Below are positions 1-8,964 of a stretch of DNA of 64,000 nt, piece by piece. The notes below the pieces were generated by a model, which was not told the DNA's origin, did no database searches, and saw nothing but the letters and a program-made list of their open reading frames with translations. How positions within the stretch are numbered: the stretch's first letter is position 1; each line of letters begins with the position of its first letter. This DNA is from an uncultured Roseobacter sp. (GTDB taxonomy: Bacteria; Pseudomonadota; Alphaproteobacteria; Rhodobacterales; Rhodobacteraceae): positions 62,001 through 126,000 of the forward strand of contig NZ_CANLQB010000009.1 of assembly GCF_947493125.1 (NCBI RefSeq), given 5' to 3'. The translations under genes and the position numbers were made by a program.

Positions 1-48
1 CATTCCATCGGAGTGATCACGGCGTCAAAACTGATCCAGTCGCTCACG
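1..48 (-). CDS. Start of an unidentified gene cut by the window edge
   Basis: Reading leftward from a GTG codon at 48-46, an open frame runs to the window edge and begins (M)[14 protein letters not shown]. The GTG overlaps the TGA stop of the LysE-type gene by four bases (GTGA), and a GGAG Shine-Dalgarno lies about six bases upstream. That arrangement is typical of translational coupling in the same leftward operon. Only about 15 residues are visible, so no family can be assigned. It could be a chance open frame, although the spacing and overlap argue for a real start. Confidence 0.45.
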
Positions 49-658
49 CCCGCTCCAGCGCCAGACGACCCGCAAGCGCTGCAAAGATCGCCGCGAAGGA
101 GCGGTTGAGCCAGCGCATCACCGCCTCCGAGCCCAGCAGCCACCTGCGTGCCTGCGCCGCAAAGAGGCCATAGAGCACGAAGACTGCGAAGGTCAGCGCC
201 ATGAAGATCGCCCCCAGGACGGTCATTTCCAGCGTGGCCGTGGCCGGGTTGCCGGAGAGGAACGGGGGCAGGAGCGCCAAAAAGAAGATCGACAGCTTCG
301 GGTTCAGGATGTTGATCAGCGCACCGCGCCGGGCGATGCGCCAGCCGTTCTCGACCTTGCGATCCGCCGAGATCGCCAGCGCCCCGCCCGAGCGCAGCGA
401 TTGCCACGCAAGATAGAGCAGGTAGGCCACGCCCGCGACCTTCACGACCGTAAACAGGACGGCGGAGGTATGCAGCACCGCCGCCAGCCCCAAGGTTGCC
501 GCCGCAAGGTGCGGCACGATCCCGAAGGTGCAGCCCAGAGCCGCCCAGAGCGCCGCCACGCGGCCTTGGCCCAACCCCAGCGCCAGCGTGTAGATCACGC
601 CCGTCCCGGGGGCCAGCACGACAACAATGGCGGTCAGAAGAAATTGCAGCGAAATCAT
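44..658 (-). CDS. LysE/RhtB-family amino-acid exporter
   Basis: This 204-residue, very hydrophobic protein has the layout of the LysE/RhtB superfamily: an N-terminal membrane helix with the [17 protein letters not shown] region (family signature near the first helix), a helix-rich core including the [18 protein letters not shown] segment, and C-terminal helices. Members export amino acids such as lysine, threonine or homoserine by proton exchange across the inner membrane; the substrate here cannot be predicted. Its ATG overlaps the ispH stop (ATGA), so it is probably co-transcribed with ispH. The usual family length is about 200-210 residues, so it looks complete. Confidence 0.85.
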   Translation of the reverse strand: MISLQFLLTAIVVVLAPGTGVIYTLALGLGQGRVAALWAALGCTFGIVPHLAAATLGLAAVLHTSAVLFTVVKVAGVAYLLYLAWQSLRSGGALAISADRKVENGWRIARRGALINILNPKLSIFFLALLPPFLSGNPATATLEMTVLGAIFMALTFAVFVLYGLFAAQARRWLLGSEAVMRWLNRSFAAIFAALAGRLALERA

Positions 659-1605
659 GCGGGCACCCTCAGCACACGTGGAACCTTGAATTCGACGTTT
701 TCAACGGCGGTCTCCACCACCTCGCGGGTCACGTCATAATGTTCGGAAAAGGCGTCCATCACCTCGTTGATCAGAACCTCGGGCGCCGAGGCCCCGGCGG
801 TGATCCCGATGCTGCGGATGCCCTCCAAAGCGCGCCAGTCGATGTCACTCGCCCGCTGCACCAGCTGGGCATAGTCACAGCCCGCGCGCGCGCCGACCTC
901 GACCAGCCGCTTGGAGTTCGACGAATTCGGCGCGCCCACCACCAGCATCGCATCGCAATGCGGCGCCATCGCCTTCACCGCTTCCTGCCGGTTGGTGGTG
1001 GCGTAACAGATGTCTTCCTTGTGTGGACCCACTATGGCCGGGAAGCGTGCTTGCAGTGCCGCAACGATATCGGCGGTGTCATCCACGCTCAGCGTCGTCT
1101 GGGTCACATAGGCCAGCCGCTCCGGGTCGCGCACCGAGACGGTGGCCACATCCTCCACCGTCTCGACCAGCAGAACCTCGCCCTCCGGCAGCTGCCCCAT
1201 GGTGCCCACGGTCTCGGGATGGCCCGCGTGGCCGATCATGATCATCTGCAATCCATTGTCGGAATGCCGCTGCGCCTCGATATGCACCTTGCTGACCAGC
1301 GGGCAGGTGGCATCCACATAGATCATCTCGCGCGCGGCGGCGGCGGCGGGCACTGCCTTCGGCACCCCATGGGCGGAGAAGATCACCGGCCGGTCATCGG
1401 GGCACTCATCCAGCTCCTCGACAAACACCGCACCCATTTCGCGCAGCCCGTCAACCACAAATTTATTATGAACGATTTCGTGGCGCACGTAGACCGGCGC
1501 GCCCCATTTTTCCAGCGCCATTTCCACGATCTTGATGGCGCGGTCCACGCCCGCGCAAAAGCCGCGCGGGGCCGCGAGATAGAGGGTCAAAGGGGGTTTC
1601 GTCAT
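655..1605 (-). CDS. ispH: 4-hydroxy-3-methylbut-2-enyl diphosphate reductase
   Basis: IspH (LytB) performs the last step of the MEP isoprenoid pathway, reducing HMBPP to IPP and DMAPP with a [4Fe-4S] cluster in the cytosol. The three cluster cysteines are visible in their expected motifs: C17 (PRGFCAGV), C101 ([11 protein letters not shown]) and C200 ([11 protein letters not shown]). The substrate-binding SNSKRLVEV stretch follows. I chose the ATG at 1605 because a GGAG lies seven bases upstream; an in-frame GTG at 1611 would sit almost on top of that GGAG. The resulting 316 residues match the usual length. The gene lies between the NYN-domain gene and the LysE-type exporter in a leftward group. 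Confidence 0.97.
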   Translation of the reverse strand: MTKPPLTLYLAAPRGFCAGVDRAIKIVEMALEKWGAPVYVRHEIVHNKFVVDGLREMGAVFVEELDECPDDRPVIFSAHGVPKAVPAAAAAREMIYVDATCPLVSKVHIEAQRHSDNGLQMIMIGHAGHPETVGTMGQLPEGEVLLVETVEDVATVSVRDPERLAYVTQTTLSVDDTADIVAALQARFPAIVGPHKEDICYATTNRQEAVKAMAPHCDAMLVVGAPNSSNSKRLVEVGARAGCDYAQLVQRASDIDWRALEGIRSIGITAGASAPEVLINEVMDAFSEHYDVTREVVETAVENVEFKVPRVLRVPA

Positions 1606-1676
1606 CTGCACGCTCCGGTCATGTCACCAGAGGTACGCCCTTGGGCGGCGAGCGTCCAGAGCGACGTCGCAGCAGG

Positions 1677-2231
1677 TCAGCCGTTGGCCGCGTCCGGCAC
1701 GTCGCGGGGCGGGCGCCCGATCACGTCCTTCAGCTCGTCCAACTCGATGAAATTGTCCGCCTGCCGGCGCAGATCGTCGGAGATCATCGGCGGCTGACTG
1801 CGGATCGTCGAGACAACCGAGACGCGAACACCTTGTCGCTGCAGGCTCTCCACCAGCGGGCGGAAATCGCCGTCACCCGAGAACAGCACAATGTGATCGA
1901 CCCGCGGCGCCAATTCCATGGCGTCCACCGCAAGCTCGATATCCATGTTTCCCTTGACCTTCCGGCGGCCCATGCTGTCGGTGTATTCCTTCGCGGGCTT
2001 GGTCACCATGGTGAAGCCGTTGTAGTTCAGCCAATCAACCAGAGGGCGAATGGGCGAATACTCGTCGTTCTCCAGAAGGGCCGTGTAGTAGAACGCACGC
2101 AGCAGCTTGCCCCGACGCATGAACTCCTGACGCAGCAGCTTGTAGTCTATGTCAAATCCCAGAGACTTCGCCGCGGCGTAGAGATTCGAGCCGTCGATGA
2201 ACAGCGCGAGCCGTTCGTCCTTGTAAAACAT
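1677..2231 (-). CDS. NYN-domain (LabA/DUF88-like) protein
   Basis: The 184-residue product has the PIN-like NYN fold expected of LabA/DUF88 proteins: an N-terminal acidic motif LALFIDGSNLY, a central ELAVDAMELA stretch, and the conserved HIVLFSGDGDFRPLVESL. These acidic residues would coordinate metal in a nuclease-type active site. The biochemical role of the family is poorly defined; an RNA-related role is inferred from the fold. The ATG at 2231 is preceded by GGAAGGA at good spacing, so the in-frame ATG further upstream (2276) is less likely. It is the first gene of the leftward group that includes ispH. Confidence 0.85.
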   Translation of the reverse strand: MFYKDERLALFIDGSNLYAAAKSLGFDIDYKLLRQEFMRRGKLLRAFYYTALLENDEYSPIRPLVDWLNYNGFTMVTKPAKEYTDSMGRRKVKGNMDIELAVDAMELAPRVDHIVLFSGDGDFRPLVESLQRQGVRVSVVSTIRSQPPMISDDLRRQADNFIELDELKDVIGRPPRDVPDAANG

Positions 2232-2322
2232 TTTGGGTCCTTCCGATGGGGCCGGTCGCTGGTGCTCATGAAACAATTTGATTACTTATTGAGCGAACCG
2301 ATCAGTTCAAAAATAGGGTTTT

Positions 2323-2943
2323 TTGATCTTGCCGCAAGAGACACTCCCGCCCCAAACAGGCAAAAAACTGCCACAAATCCGAACAATTGCGCTGGTTGCC
2401 CTAGGGTCAAATCGCTCAACGGAACAGGGAAGCCCATCTGTGGTGGTGCAAAAGGGCATTGAGGCGGCCGCAAAATGCCTCGGGGTGATTCGCGCCCGCA
2501 GCCGTTTGTACCGGACCCCGGCCTTCCCGCCGGGAAATGGTGCAGACTACGTAAATGCGGCGATCAGCGTGGAGACCGATCTGCCGCCCGGCGACGTCAT
2601 TGCGGCCCTGCACCGGGTCGAGGCGCAGATGGGCCGGACCCGTGTCAAGAGGTGGGCGGACCGCAGCCTCGATCTCGACCTGATCGGCATGGGCGATTTG
2701 CTGCTGCCGGACCCGGACACCCATGCCAGATGGCGCGCGTTGCCGCTCAAAGCGCAGATCGAGACGGCTCCGGACCAGCTCATCCTGCCGCATCCACGCG
2801 TGCAGGAGCGCGCCTTCGTGCTTGTCCCGCTGGCCGATGTGGCGCCCGATTGGGTGCACCCCGCGCTGGGACAGAGCGTGACAGAGATGCTGGCGGCGCT
2901 GCCCCGCGAGAGCGTCGCTCAGGTGCGCGCGCTCGCCGATTGA
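2323..2943 (+). CDS. folK: HPPK, folate biosynthesis pyrophosphokinase
   Basis: This is 6-hydroxymethyl-7,8-dihydropterin pyrophosphokinase, which transfers pyrophosphate from ATP to the pterin before dihydropteroate synthesis. Visible signatures are the N-terminal VALGSN, the YRTPAFPP segment, NAAISVETDLPP, and the signature RVKRWADRSLDLDLI, whose aspartates bind Mg-ATP. The C-terminal LILPHPRVQERAFVLVPLADVAP is also typical. The start is uncertain: TTG codons at 2323 and 2329 both follow an AGGG, and neither is an ATG. The gene diverges from the NYN-domain gene with about 90 bases between them. Confidence 0.92.
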   Translation: MILPQETLPPQTGKKLPQIRTIALVALGSNRSTEQGSPSVVVQKGIEAAAKCLGVIRARSRLYRTPAFPPGNGADYVNAAISVETDLPPGDVIAALHRVEAQMGRTRVKRWADRSLDLDLIGMGDLLLPDPDTHARWRALPLKAQIETAPDQLILPHPRVQERAFVLVPLADVAPDWVHPALGQSVTEMLAALPRESVAQVRALAD

Positions 2944-3241
2944 TCGCGCAGCCAGTGGCAGTCAACGCCGCGCGGTCGCTCAACAGCCGGAATCGCGTCA
3001 CGTGAGCGGTCGTGCAGATGTCTCTTCCAGCCACGCCCACGCCCCGGACGAAAGCGGTCATTGAGACGGCTGACGTGGAAGTGGGCGTTGCGTGTTTCGC
3101 GACCGCAGCCAATTATTGCCCGTGTAGGAACGTTCGCACGACGGAGAAGGCGCAGCTGTGGAAAACCGTGATGGCTCAGAGCGGAGCAAGCTGAAGAGGG
3201 CGGGAGCCGCTGGCAACAGCGAACAAAAGTGTAAGACACCG
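2944..3241. other. Non-coding stretch between folK and xylB, no gene seen
   Basis: About 300 bases between the convergent ends of folK and xylB. No reading frame here has the codon usage of its neighbours or a recognisable motif. Short open frames are present on both strands but none has a plausible ribosome-binding site and a known protein signature. The sequence looks like decayed or spacer DNA; no convincing poly-U terminator was found. Confidence 0.5.
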
Positions 3242-4714
3242 CTATGTCGTGCCGCGATTGGCGCTCTGTGCTGATTTGATCTTTGGATACGCGGCTTTGA
3301 ACGTCTCGTAGGCCGCGTCGAATTGGTCTTTCACATCCTGAACCGGCGCAATCGCCTCGGAGATTTCGGGTTTGACGAGCACATCCTCCGATGCGGCTCC
3401 CGTACGTGCCATGACCGCAAGGCGCGCGGCCCCCATTGCTGCGCCGAACTCTCCGTCCCTGGGGCGCTCCAGGGTCACGTTCAGGACTGTCGCGATCAGC
3501 TTCAGCCAATAGGTTGATTGCGCTCCGCCGCCGATTGCAATCAGCCGTGTCAGCTCTGTGCCTGTTGCCTCGAATGCTTCCAAGGAGTCGCGCAGGCCAA
3601 AGGCCACGCCTTCAAGCACCGCCCGGGTCAAGTCTGCGACGTCGGTTCCAACGGCCAGACCCGTGAAGCTCCCGCGGATGTCGGCGTCGTTGTGCGGTGT
3701 GCGTTCACCTGAAAGGTAGGGCAGGAACATCGTGCCTCCTGGCGGGCGCAGGTCGTCTCCCAACGCCTGCGTCAACGCGGGGGCCGATGATCCTGTGATA
3801 GAGGCCAGCCAGTTCAAGCTGTCCGTGGCCGATAGCATGACCCCCATCTGGTACCAGCGATCCGGCACGGCGTGGCAAAACGTGTGGAGCGCCGAAGCAG
3901 GTGCCGGACGGCAGGTGTCGCGCGCTGCCAGCAGCACGCCCGACGTGCCGAGAGACAGAAACGCCTCGCCGTCATTAAGTGCGCCGATGCCGCAGGCGGC
4001 GGCCGCGTTGTCGCCTGCGCCCGCTGCAACGATCGCGTCCTCGCCGACGCCCCAGCGTTTAGCAATCTCAGGGCGCAGGGTCCCAGCGGCGTGCGAACCC
4101 TCAACCAGTCTGGGCATCTGGTCTGCGCGCATGTCGCCTGCCGCGAGAAGCTCTGGCGACCAGTCGCGCGCCCGTACATCAAGCCAGGACGTTCCCGCGC
4201 TGTCGGACATATCGGCGACAAAATCCCCCGTGAGATAAAAGCCGAGAAACGCGGCAGGCAGCAAGACTTTGGCGACCCGCGCAAAGTTCTCGGGTTCATG
4301 ATGTTTGACCCAGAGAAGTTTTGGGGCTGTGAAGCCCGGAAAAACGATATTGCATGACATCGCGCGCACGTGGTCGCACTGGTCCAAGTACTTTGCCTCG
4401 GCATGCGACCGTGTGTCGTTCCAAAGAATACAGGGGCGGATCACCGTGCCTGCAGGGTCAATAAGCGTTGCGCCATGCATGTGGCCCGCGACGCCGACGC
4501 CCTTCAGGTCTGCAAAGGCCGGAAACCGCGACCGCAGGTCAGACGCCGCTGCATCCAGCGCATCTGTCCATTGCGCCGGGTCCTGTTCGCTCCAGCCGGG
4601 CCGGGCGTGTTGCGATGTGTAGGATTGCTCGGCCACGCCGATGACGGCGCCGTCTTCAGACAGGAGCAATGCCCGCAGGCCCGATGTGCCGAGGTCAATC
4701 CCGAGGTAACTCAT
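3242..4714 (-). CDS. xylB: Xylulokinase
   Basis: A 490-residue FGGY-family kinase with the full N-domain phosphate motif YLGIDLGTSGLRALLL, the substrate-proximal GVAGHMHGATLID, PCILWNDTRS, the catalytic-aspartate region VAAGAGDNAAAACGIG and the C-domain adenosine motif IAIGGGAQSTYWLKLIA. The MHGA and ILWNDTR motifs point to xylulokinase rather than glycerol kinase. It would phosphorylate D-xylulose to D-xylulose-5-phosphate for the pentose phosphate pathway. It is the last gene of the leftward arm of the pentitol locus, 12 bases after the HAD gene, and would accept the ketose made by the xylitol-type dehydrogenase encoded at 10831. Confidence 0.93.
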   Translation of the reverse strand: MSYLGIDLGTSGLRALLLSEDGAVIGVAEQSYTSQHARPGWSEQDPAQWTDALDAAASDLRSRFPAFADLKGVGVAGHMHGATLIDPAGTVIRPCILWNDTRSHAEAKYLDQCDHVRAMSCNIVFPGFTAPKLLWVKHHEPENFARVAKVLLPAAFLGFYLTGDFVADMSDSAGTSWLDVRARDWSPELLAAGDMRADQMPRLVEGSHAAGTLRPEIAKRWGVGEDAIVAAGAGDNAAAACGIGALNDGEAFLSLGTSGVLLAARDTCRPAPASALHTFCHAVPDRWYQMGVMLSATDSLNWLASITGSSAPALTQALGDDLRPPGGTMFLPYLSGERTPHNDADIRGSFTGLAVGTDVADLTRAVLEGVAFGLRDSLEAFEATGTELTRLIAIGGGAQSTYWLKLIATVLNVTLERPRDGEFGAAMGAARLAVMARTGAASEDVLVKPEISEAIAPVQDVKDQFDAAYETFKAAYPKIKSAQSANRGTT

Positions 4715-4726
4715 CGTCCGTGCGTC

Positions 4727-5503
4727 CTAACTGCCGGCGGCCGTATTCGATACAGCCCGCCACCCGATCATATCCAGCTTCGCAAAGTCCCCGAAGGAGC
4801 GCAAAACCATTTCGGCACCCGCATTGCACAGCACATCGCCGTGCTCGTTTTGCAAGGTGTCCAGGTGGCAGCCGCCGGTAAATCCCACGGCGCGCATCCT
4901 GGCGGACCTTGCCGCTCGGATACCATGAGGCGAGTCCTCGATGACAAGACAATCTTCCGGATCGACTTGCATTTTCGACGCGGCGAACTCGAACAGGTCA
5001 GGCGCCGGCTTGCCGCGGGACACCTGCTCTGCGCTGAACACGTGGTGAAACCGGTCGGCCACGTCCATGGCCTTCAAGGCAGCATTCAATCGCTTGAATG
5101 TGCTGCTTGAGGCAATGCAGAACGGCATCTGATTTTGCTCCAACCGGCTGATCAGATCGAAAACATGCGGGACCGGCTGCAACTCACCGGCAAACCGTGC
5201 AAAAAGCTCGCTCTCCCATATGTCAGGGAAATTCTCCGAATTCCCTGTTCCATGTTCGGCGACATGGCTCGTAATGGTTTTCAGTGACGTGCCCAGAAAG
5301 GTCTTGCGCGTCTCTTCAAGCGACAATTTCACTCCAAATTGATGAAGTGCGCTTTTGAGCGTCGAGAGAGAGATCACCTCGCTATCCGCAATCACGCCGT
5401 CAAAGTCGAAAATAACGAGTTTGGCTGCGCTGACGATGCCGGCAAACGTCGCAGCATCCTCAGACGAGAGGTTGGCCCGACGCGGATGCACGGGACTGAC
5501 CAT
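4727..5503 (-). CDS. HAD-superfamily hydrolase, beta-phosphoglucomutase-like
   Basis: The 258-residue protein carries HAD motif I, VIFDFDGVIADS (nucleophile D33, general acid/base D35), motif II in FCIASSSTFKR, the lysine of motif III in SRGKPAPDLFEFAA and motif IV in CLVIEDSPHGIRAA. The helical cap after motif I places it in the beta-PGM/sugar-phosphatase group. In E. coli and other bacteria such enzymes act on sugar or polyol phosphates. Here it sits between the ABC ATPase (its ATG directly follows that TAA) and xylB, so it may remove an off-pathway phosphorylated polyol; that is inference. The first 25 residues precede the fold and may be a poorly conserved extension. Confidence 0.85.
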   Translation of the reverse strand: MVSPVHPRRANLSSEDAATFAGIVSAAKLVIFDFDGVIADSEVISLSTLKSALHQFGVKLSLEETRKTFLGTSLKTITSHVAEHGTGNSENFPDIWESELFARFAGELQPVPHVFDLISRLEQNQMPFCIASSSTFKRLNAALKAMDVADRFHHVFSAEQVSRGKPAPDLFEFAASKMQVDPEDCLVIEDSPHGIRAARSARMRAVGFTGGCHLDTLQNEHGDVLCNAGAEMVLRSFGDFAKLDMIGWRAVSNTAAGS

Positions 5504-6520
5504 TTAAATCGCGTGACCGGCGGCGTCGAACTGGTGAAGACGGTTGTCGGGGATGTGCAACCCCACCGCCTCACCGACAGATGTCTCATCCTCTCCGGGT
5601 ACACGCGCAATGATCTCCTGCCCGCTGCTTGTCTCCAAGTACAGGAGACTCTCGCCGCCAAGCTGCTCTTTGACCTTCACGGTCGCGTCCGTGTGCCCCT
5701 GTCCGCTGGCGCGGAGCTCCAGATGTTCGGGTCGACATCCCACGTAGGCCGCGTCGCGGGTCAGAGGGAGAGTGGCCATCTCCGCGCCCGGCGCGAACAC
5801 ATTCATTGCGGGTGATCCTATGAACTCCGCAACAAACCGCGAGTTCGGTTTGTGATAGAGCTCCATGGGCGTGCCGACCTGCTCGACCCGACCCGCATTC
5901 AAAACGACGATTTTATCGGCCATGGTCATCGCTTCCACTTGATCGTGGGTCACGTAGATCATGGTCGCCGCAAGCTGTTTGTGCAGCCCCTCAAGCTCCA
6001 CTCGCATCTGCACACGCAGCTTTGCATCGAGATTGGACAGGGGTTCGTCAAAGAGGAACACTTTCGGGTTCTTCACGATTGCGCGTCCGATGGCGACGCG
6101 CTGTCGCTGGCCACCGGACAGCTGGCCCGGCTTGCGGTCGAGGTAATCTTCAAGCTGCAGGATCCGGGCCGCCTCCGCAATGCGGTCATCGCGTTTTTTC
6201 GGATCGAAGCCGTTGACCTTCATGCCAAAGTCCATGTTCTCGCGGACCGACATGTGGGGATAGAGCGCATAGGACTGGAACACCATCGCAAGGTCCCGGT
6301 CCGCCGGTTCGGCGGTGGTGACATCGCGACCGTCGATCATGATCTGACCCGAATCGACACCTTCCAAGCCCGCGAGCGTGCGCAGAAGTGTTGATTTCCC
6401 GCAGCCCGACGGGCCAACAAAGACGACGAATTCGCCATCCTCGATCTCCAGGTCGACGTCGAACAGGGCCTGCACATTTCCATAAAATTTATTCAGATTT
6501 TCAATCTTTATTCCTGCCAT
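5504..6520 (-). CDS. Sugar ABC transporter ATP-binding protein (UgpC/MalK type)
   Basis: A 338-residue ATPase of the carbohydrate CUT1 importer class. It shows Walker [13 protein letters not shown]-loop [13 protein letters not shown], signature [15 protein letters not shown], Walker [17 protein letters not shown] and a C-terminal TOBE domain of about 110 residues ending in a MalK-like regulatory region. The ATG at 6520 is preceded by GGGGAGGA, so an upstream in-frame start is rejected. It would energise the two permeases encoded at 8095 and 8965, from which it is separated by being on the opposite strand across the shared promoter region. CUT1 systems import oligosaccharides, glycerol phosphate or polyols. 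Confidence 0.93.
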   Translation of the reverse strand: MAGIKIENLNKFYGNVQALFDVDLEIEDGEFVVFVGPSGCGKSTLLRTLAGLEGVDSGQIMIDGRDVTTAEPADRDLAMVFQSYALYPHMSVRENMDFGMKVNGFDPKKRDDRIAEAARILQLEDYLDRKPGQLSGGQRQRVAIGRAIVKNPKVFLFDEPLSNLDAKLRVQMRVELEGLHKQLAATMIYVTHDQVEAMTMADKIVVLNAGRVEQVGTPMELYHKPNSRFVAEFIGSPAMNVFAPGAEMATLPLTRDAAYVGCRPEHLELRASGQGHTDATVKVKEQLGGESLLYLETSSGQEIIARVPGEDETSVGEAVGLHIPDNRLHQFDAAGHAI

Positions 6521-6678
6521 CGTGGCGTCCTCCCCAAATCCGCCTAAAACAACGGCTTCGATACGTTTGTAACTTCGTACGAACAAATGTATTGACTTTC
6601 AAGTTCAAAAGTTACTTTTGTATGATGAGCGATGCAAAGGTAATAGCTCGCAATCCACTACTGGGAGGAACGACACCT
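6521..6678. promoter_or_regulatory. Divergent promoter/operator region of the pentitol locus
   Basis: This 158-base AT-rich spacer separates the leftward ATPase gene from the rightward binding-protein gene. It contains a perfect 10-base palindrome TTCGTACGAA at 6574-6583 and a 15-base palindrome CAAAAGTTACTTTTG at 6606-6620 (7-base arms around one base). A TTGACT hexamer at 6592-6597 between them could be a -35 box for the rightward arm. The palindromes are reasonable candidates for the operator of the SorC-type regulator encoded at 9848, but binding is inference. GGAGG at 6664-6668 is the ribosome-binding site of the binding-protein gene. Confidence 0.55.
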
Positions 6679-8022
6679 ATGAAAACTCTACGGAACCTAC
6701 TTGGCGCCACCGCCATCACGAGCGCGATGGCCACCGGGGCCCTTGCGGACGGCCATGGCTGGAGCCTTGCGGAGGCAGCGAAGCCTTACGCAGGCACAAC
6801 TGTCGATGTCGTCTTCCTGCTGCGTCCCGGTTACGAAGCGATCGAAGCGATGCTGCCTGCCTTTGAGGAAGAGACGGGCATCAAGATCAACATCATCAAG
6901 CACCCTTACGAAAACGCGCTGGGCGAGCAGGTCCGCGACTTTGTTGCGGGCGGCGACCTTGATGTGGCGCTGATCGACCTCGTCTGGATCGGCAACTTTG
7001 CCGAAAACGACTGGATCCTGCCCTTGGCGGACGTGCAGGCAAAGTTCCCTGATATCGTCGACCCCGATCTGGATATCGACGACTTCTTCCCGCTGGTGCT
7101 GAACGCCTTTGGCGGCTGGAACGACACGATCTATGGTCTGCCGTTCGACAATTACTCCGGCCTGATGTTCTACAACAGGTGCATGCTGGAAGACGCCGGT
7201 TTTGACGGCCCGCCATCCACGTGGGAGGAGCTCAAGGATGTGTACGGACCGGCCCTGACCAAAGACGGCAAATACGCCTTCGCGCTGCAGTCCAAGCGGA
7301 ATGAAACGCAGTCTGCGGACAGCTTCGCCCGCGTCCTGTGGCCCTTCGGCGGTTCGTTCCTGGATGAGAACTTCCGATCGAACCTGTTGAGCGACGAAAG
7401 CCAGGCGGGCCTTCAGTTCCGTCAGGACCTCATGCAGTACATGCCCGATGGCATCGTGGCGTATGACCATGCCGAAACTGTAAACGCCTTCAGCCAGGGC
7501 GACGTGGCAATCATCACCGAATGGTCCGCCTTCTACTCGTCGGTCGTCTCGCCCGAGACCTCGAAAGTGGCCGATTGCGTTGAGATCGCGCCCGAGCCGA
7601 TGGGCCCGGCGGGTCGTAAGCCGGCGCTCGGCGGGTTCTCCCTTGCTGTGGCGTCACAGGCTGACGATGCGGAACAAGCAGCCGCCTATCTGTTCATCCA
7701 ATGGGCGACCTCCAAGGCAAACGCGCGCGAGTATCTTGAGCGCGGTGGCGTTCCCGCCCGTCAGTCGGTCTACCAGCAGGATGGTTTGGAAGACTTCAAA
7801 TTCGTGCCCGCCTTGGTCGAAAGCTGGCAGGACGGTGTGCCGGAATTCCGCCCCCGCTTTGCCGAATGGCCCGAGATCACCGAGATCGTGCAGGAGTGGG
7901 GCACCAAGATGATGTTGGGTGAGGTCACCACCGAGGAAGGTGCGCAGGAAATCGGCAGCCGCATGGAAGAGGTGCTGGAGGACGCAGGCTACTACTCCGG
8001 CGACAAACCACTCGCCCAATAA
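6679..8022 (+). CDS. ABC transporter sugar/polyol-binding protein
   Basis: This 447-residue protein begins with a Sec signal peptide (MKTLRNLLGATAITSAMA, cleavage probably after TGALA) and continues as a type-1 extracellular solute-binding protein of the MalE/CUT1 class: AMLPAFEEETGIKINII near the N-terminus, a central DNYSGLMFYNRCMLEDAGF hinge region, and LGGFSLAVASQADDAEQAAAYLFIQW near the C-terminus. It should capture the substrate in the periplasm. The reading frame is open far upstream, but the ATG at 6679 has a GGAGG 11 bases before it and starts the signal peptide. The ligand cannot be read from sequence; context suggests a pentitol. Confidence 0.92.
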   Translation: MKTLRNLLGATAITSAMATGALADGHGWSLAEAAKPYAGTTVDVVFLLRPGYEAIEAMLPAFEEETGIKINIIKHPYENALGEQVRDFVAGGDLDVALIDLVWIGNFAENDWILPLADVQAKFPDIVDPDLDIDDFFPLVLNAFGGWNDTIYGLPFDNYSGLMFYNRCMLEDAGFDGPPSTWEELKDVYGPALTKDGKYAFALQSKRNETQSADSFARVLWPFGGSFLDENFRSNLLSDESQAGLQFRQDLMQYMPDGIVAYDHAETVNAFSQGDVAIITEWSAFYSSVVSPETSKVADCVEIAPEPMGPAGRKPALGGFSLAVASQADDAEQAAAYLFIQWATSKANAREYLERGGVPARQSVYQQDGLEDFKFVPALVESWQDGVPEFRPRFAEWPEITEIVQEWGTKMMLGEVTTEEGAQEIGSRMEEVLEDAGYYSGDKPLAQ

Positions 8023-8036
8023 AAGCACCAAGATCA

Positions 8037-8062
8037 CCGGGGGCGGGCAACGCCGCCTCCGG
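8037..8062 (+). promoter_or_regulatory. Intercistronic hairpin after the binding-protein gene
   Basis: A 10-base-pair stem (8037-8046 with 8053-8062, one G-U pair) with a 6-base loop lies 14 bases after the binding-protein stop and 32 bases before the permease start. No U-tract follows. In binding-protein ABC operons such hairpins protect the upstream message and raise binding-protein output relative to the permeases; that role is inferred from position. Confidence 0.5.
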
Positions 8063-8094
8063 ACCCCGAACCTGGGGAGCAGGGAGGACATGAC

Positions 8095-8961
8095 ATGCGC
8101 GGACAGGTATCCCGCAAAACCATTTTTGCGTTTATTGGGCCTGCGGTCATCGGCCTTGCGCTGGTTGGCATCGCGCCATTGCTCTATGCGGTTTGGACCT
8201 CTCTGCACTTCTACAATCTGACAAAACTGAAGCGCGTCGAATTCATCGGGCTTGAGAATTACTGGACCGTTCTGACGGATGAGGTGTTCTGGCAGGCGAT
8301 GGGGCGCACGTTCTTTCTGCTTGGCACCGCATTGCCGTTGCAGCTCGCACTTGGACTGATCATTGCGCTTGTGCTGCATCAGCCCGGCCTGACGCTGATC
8401 AAGACGCTGTGCCGCCTGTCACTCGTGCTGCCCATGGCCACGACCTACGCCGTTGTGGGCCTGCTCGGGCAGGTGATGTTCAACCAGAAATTCGGCGTTG
8501 TGAACCAGTTGCTGGGCGGCGCCGATATCAACTGGATCGGTGATCCCGAGAACGCCTTTGCGATGATCATCTTCTGGGACGTCTGGCAATGGACACCCTT
8601 CGTGGCGCTGGTCCTGCTGGCAGGCCTCACGATGGTGCCCGGAGAAGTCGAAGAGGCCGCGCGGCTGGAGACAAAATCCAAGTGGACGGTGCTGCGCTAT
8701 GTGCAGCTGCCCTTCCTGCTGCCGGGCCTCGTGGCGGTCCTGATCCTGCGCACCGCCGACACGTTGAAGCTCTTTGACATGGTCTTCACGCTGACACGCG
8801 GCGGGCCGGGGTCCTCAACGGAATTTATCTCCCTGATGATCCAGCGGGTCGGTTTCCGCGGCTTTGACCAGGGCCTCGCCTCGGCCCAGGCGATCATCCT
8901 GCTGATCATCACCATCATCCTCGCGCAGATCTATATCCGCGTCTTCTACAAGGAGGTCTGA
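8095..8961 (+). CDS. Sugar ABC transporter permease (MalF type)
   Basis: A 288-residue inner-membrane protein with six predicted membrane helices beginning at IFAFIGPAVIGLALVGIAPL. The EAA loop that docks onto the ATPase is clear: EEAARLETKSKWTVLRYVQL. It should pair with the next gene product to form the translocation pore of a CUT1 importer. A GGGAGGA lies about six bases before the ATG. The stop is followed three bases later by the next start, showing tight operon structure. Confidence 0.92.
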   Translation: MRGQVSRKTIFAFIGPAVIGLALVGIAPLLYAVWTSLHFYNLTKLKRVEFIGLENYWTVLTDEVFWQAMGRTFFLLGTALPLQLALGLIIALVLHQPGLTLIKTLCRLSLVLPMATTYAVVGLLGQVMFNQKFGVVNQLLGGADINWIGDPENAFAMIIFWDVWQWTPFVALVLLAGLTMVPGEVEEAARLETKSKWTVLRYVQLPFLLPGLVAVLILRTADTLKLFDMVFTLTRGGPGSSTEFISLMIQRVGFRGFDQGLASAQAIILLIITIILAQIYIRVFYKEV

Positions 8962-8964
8962 GCC

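Noticed and set aside
496-1797. 433-codon open frame on the plus strand
   Set aside because: Antisense of ispH and the LysE-type gene, whose motifs are unambiguous.
6566-6587. TTTGT/ACAAA inverted repeat as a single larger operator around TTCGTACGAA
   Set aside because: The outer and inner repeats have different centres, so they do not form one symmetrical site.
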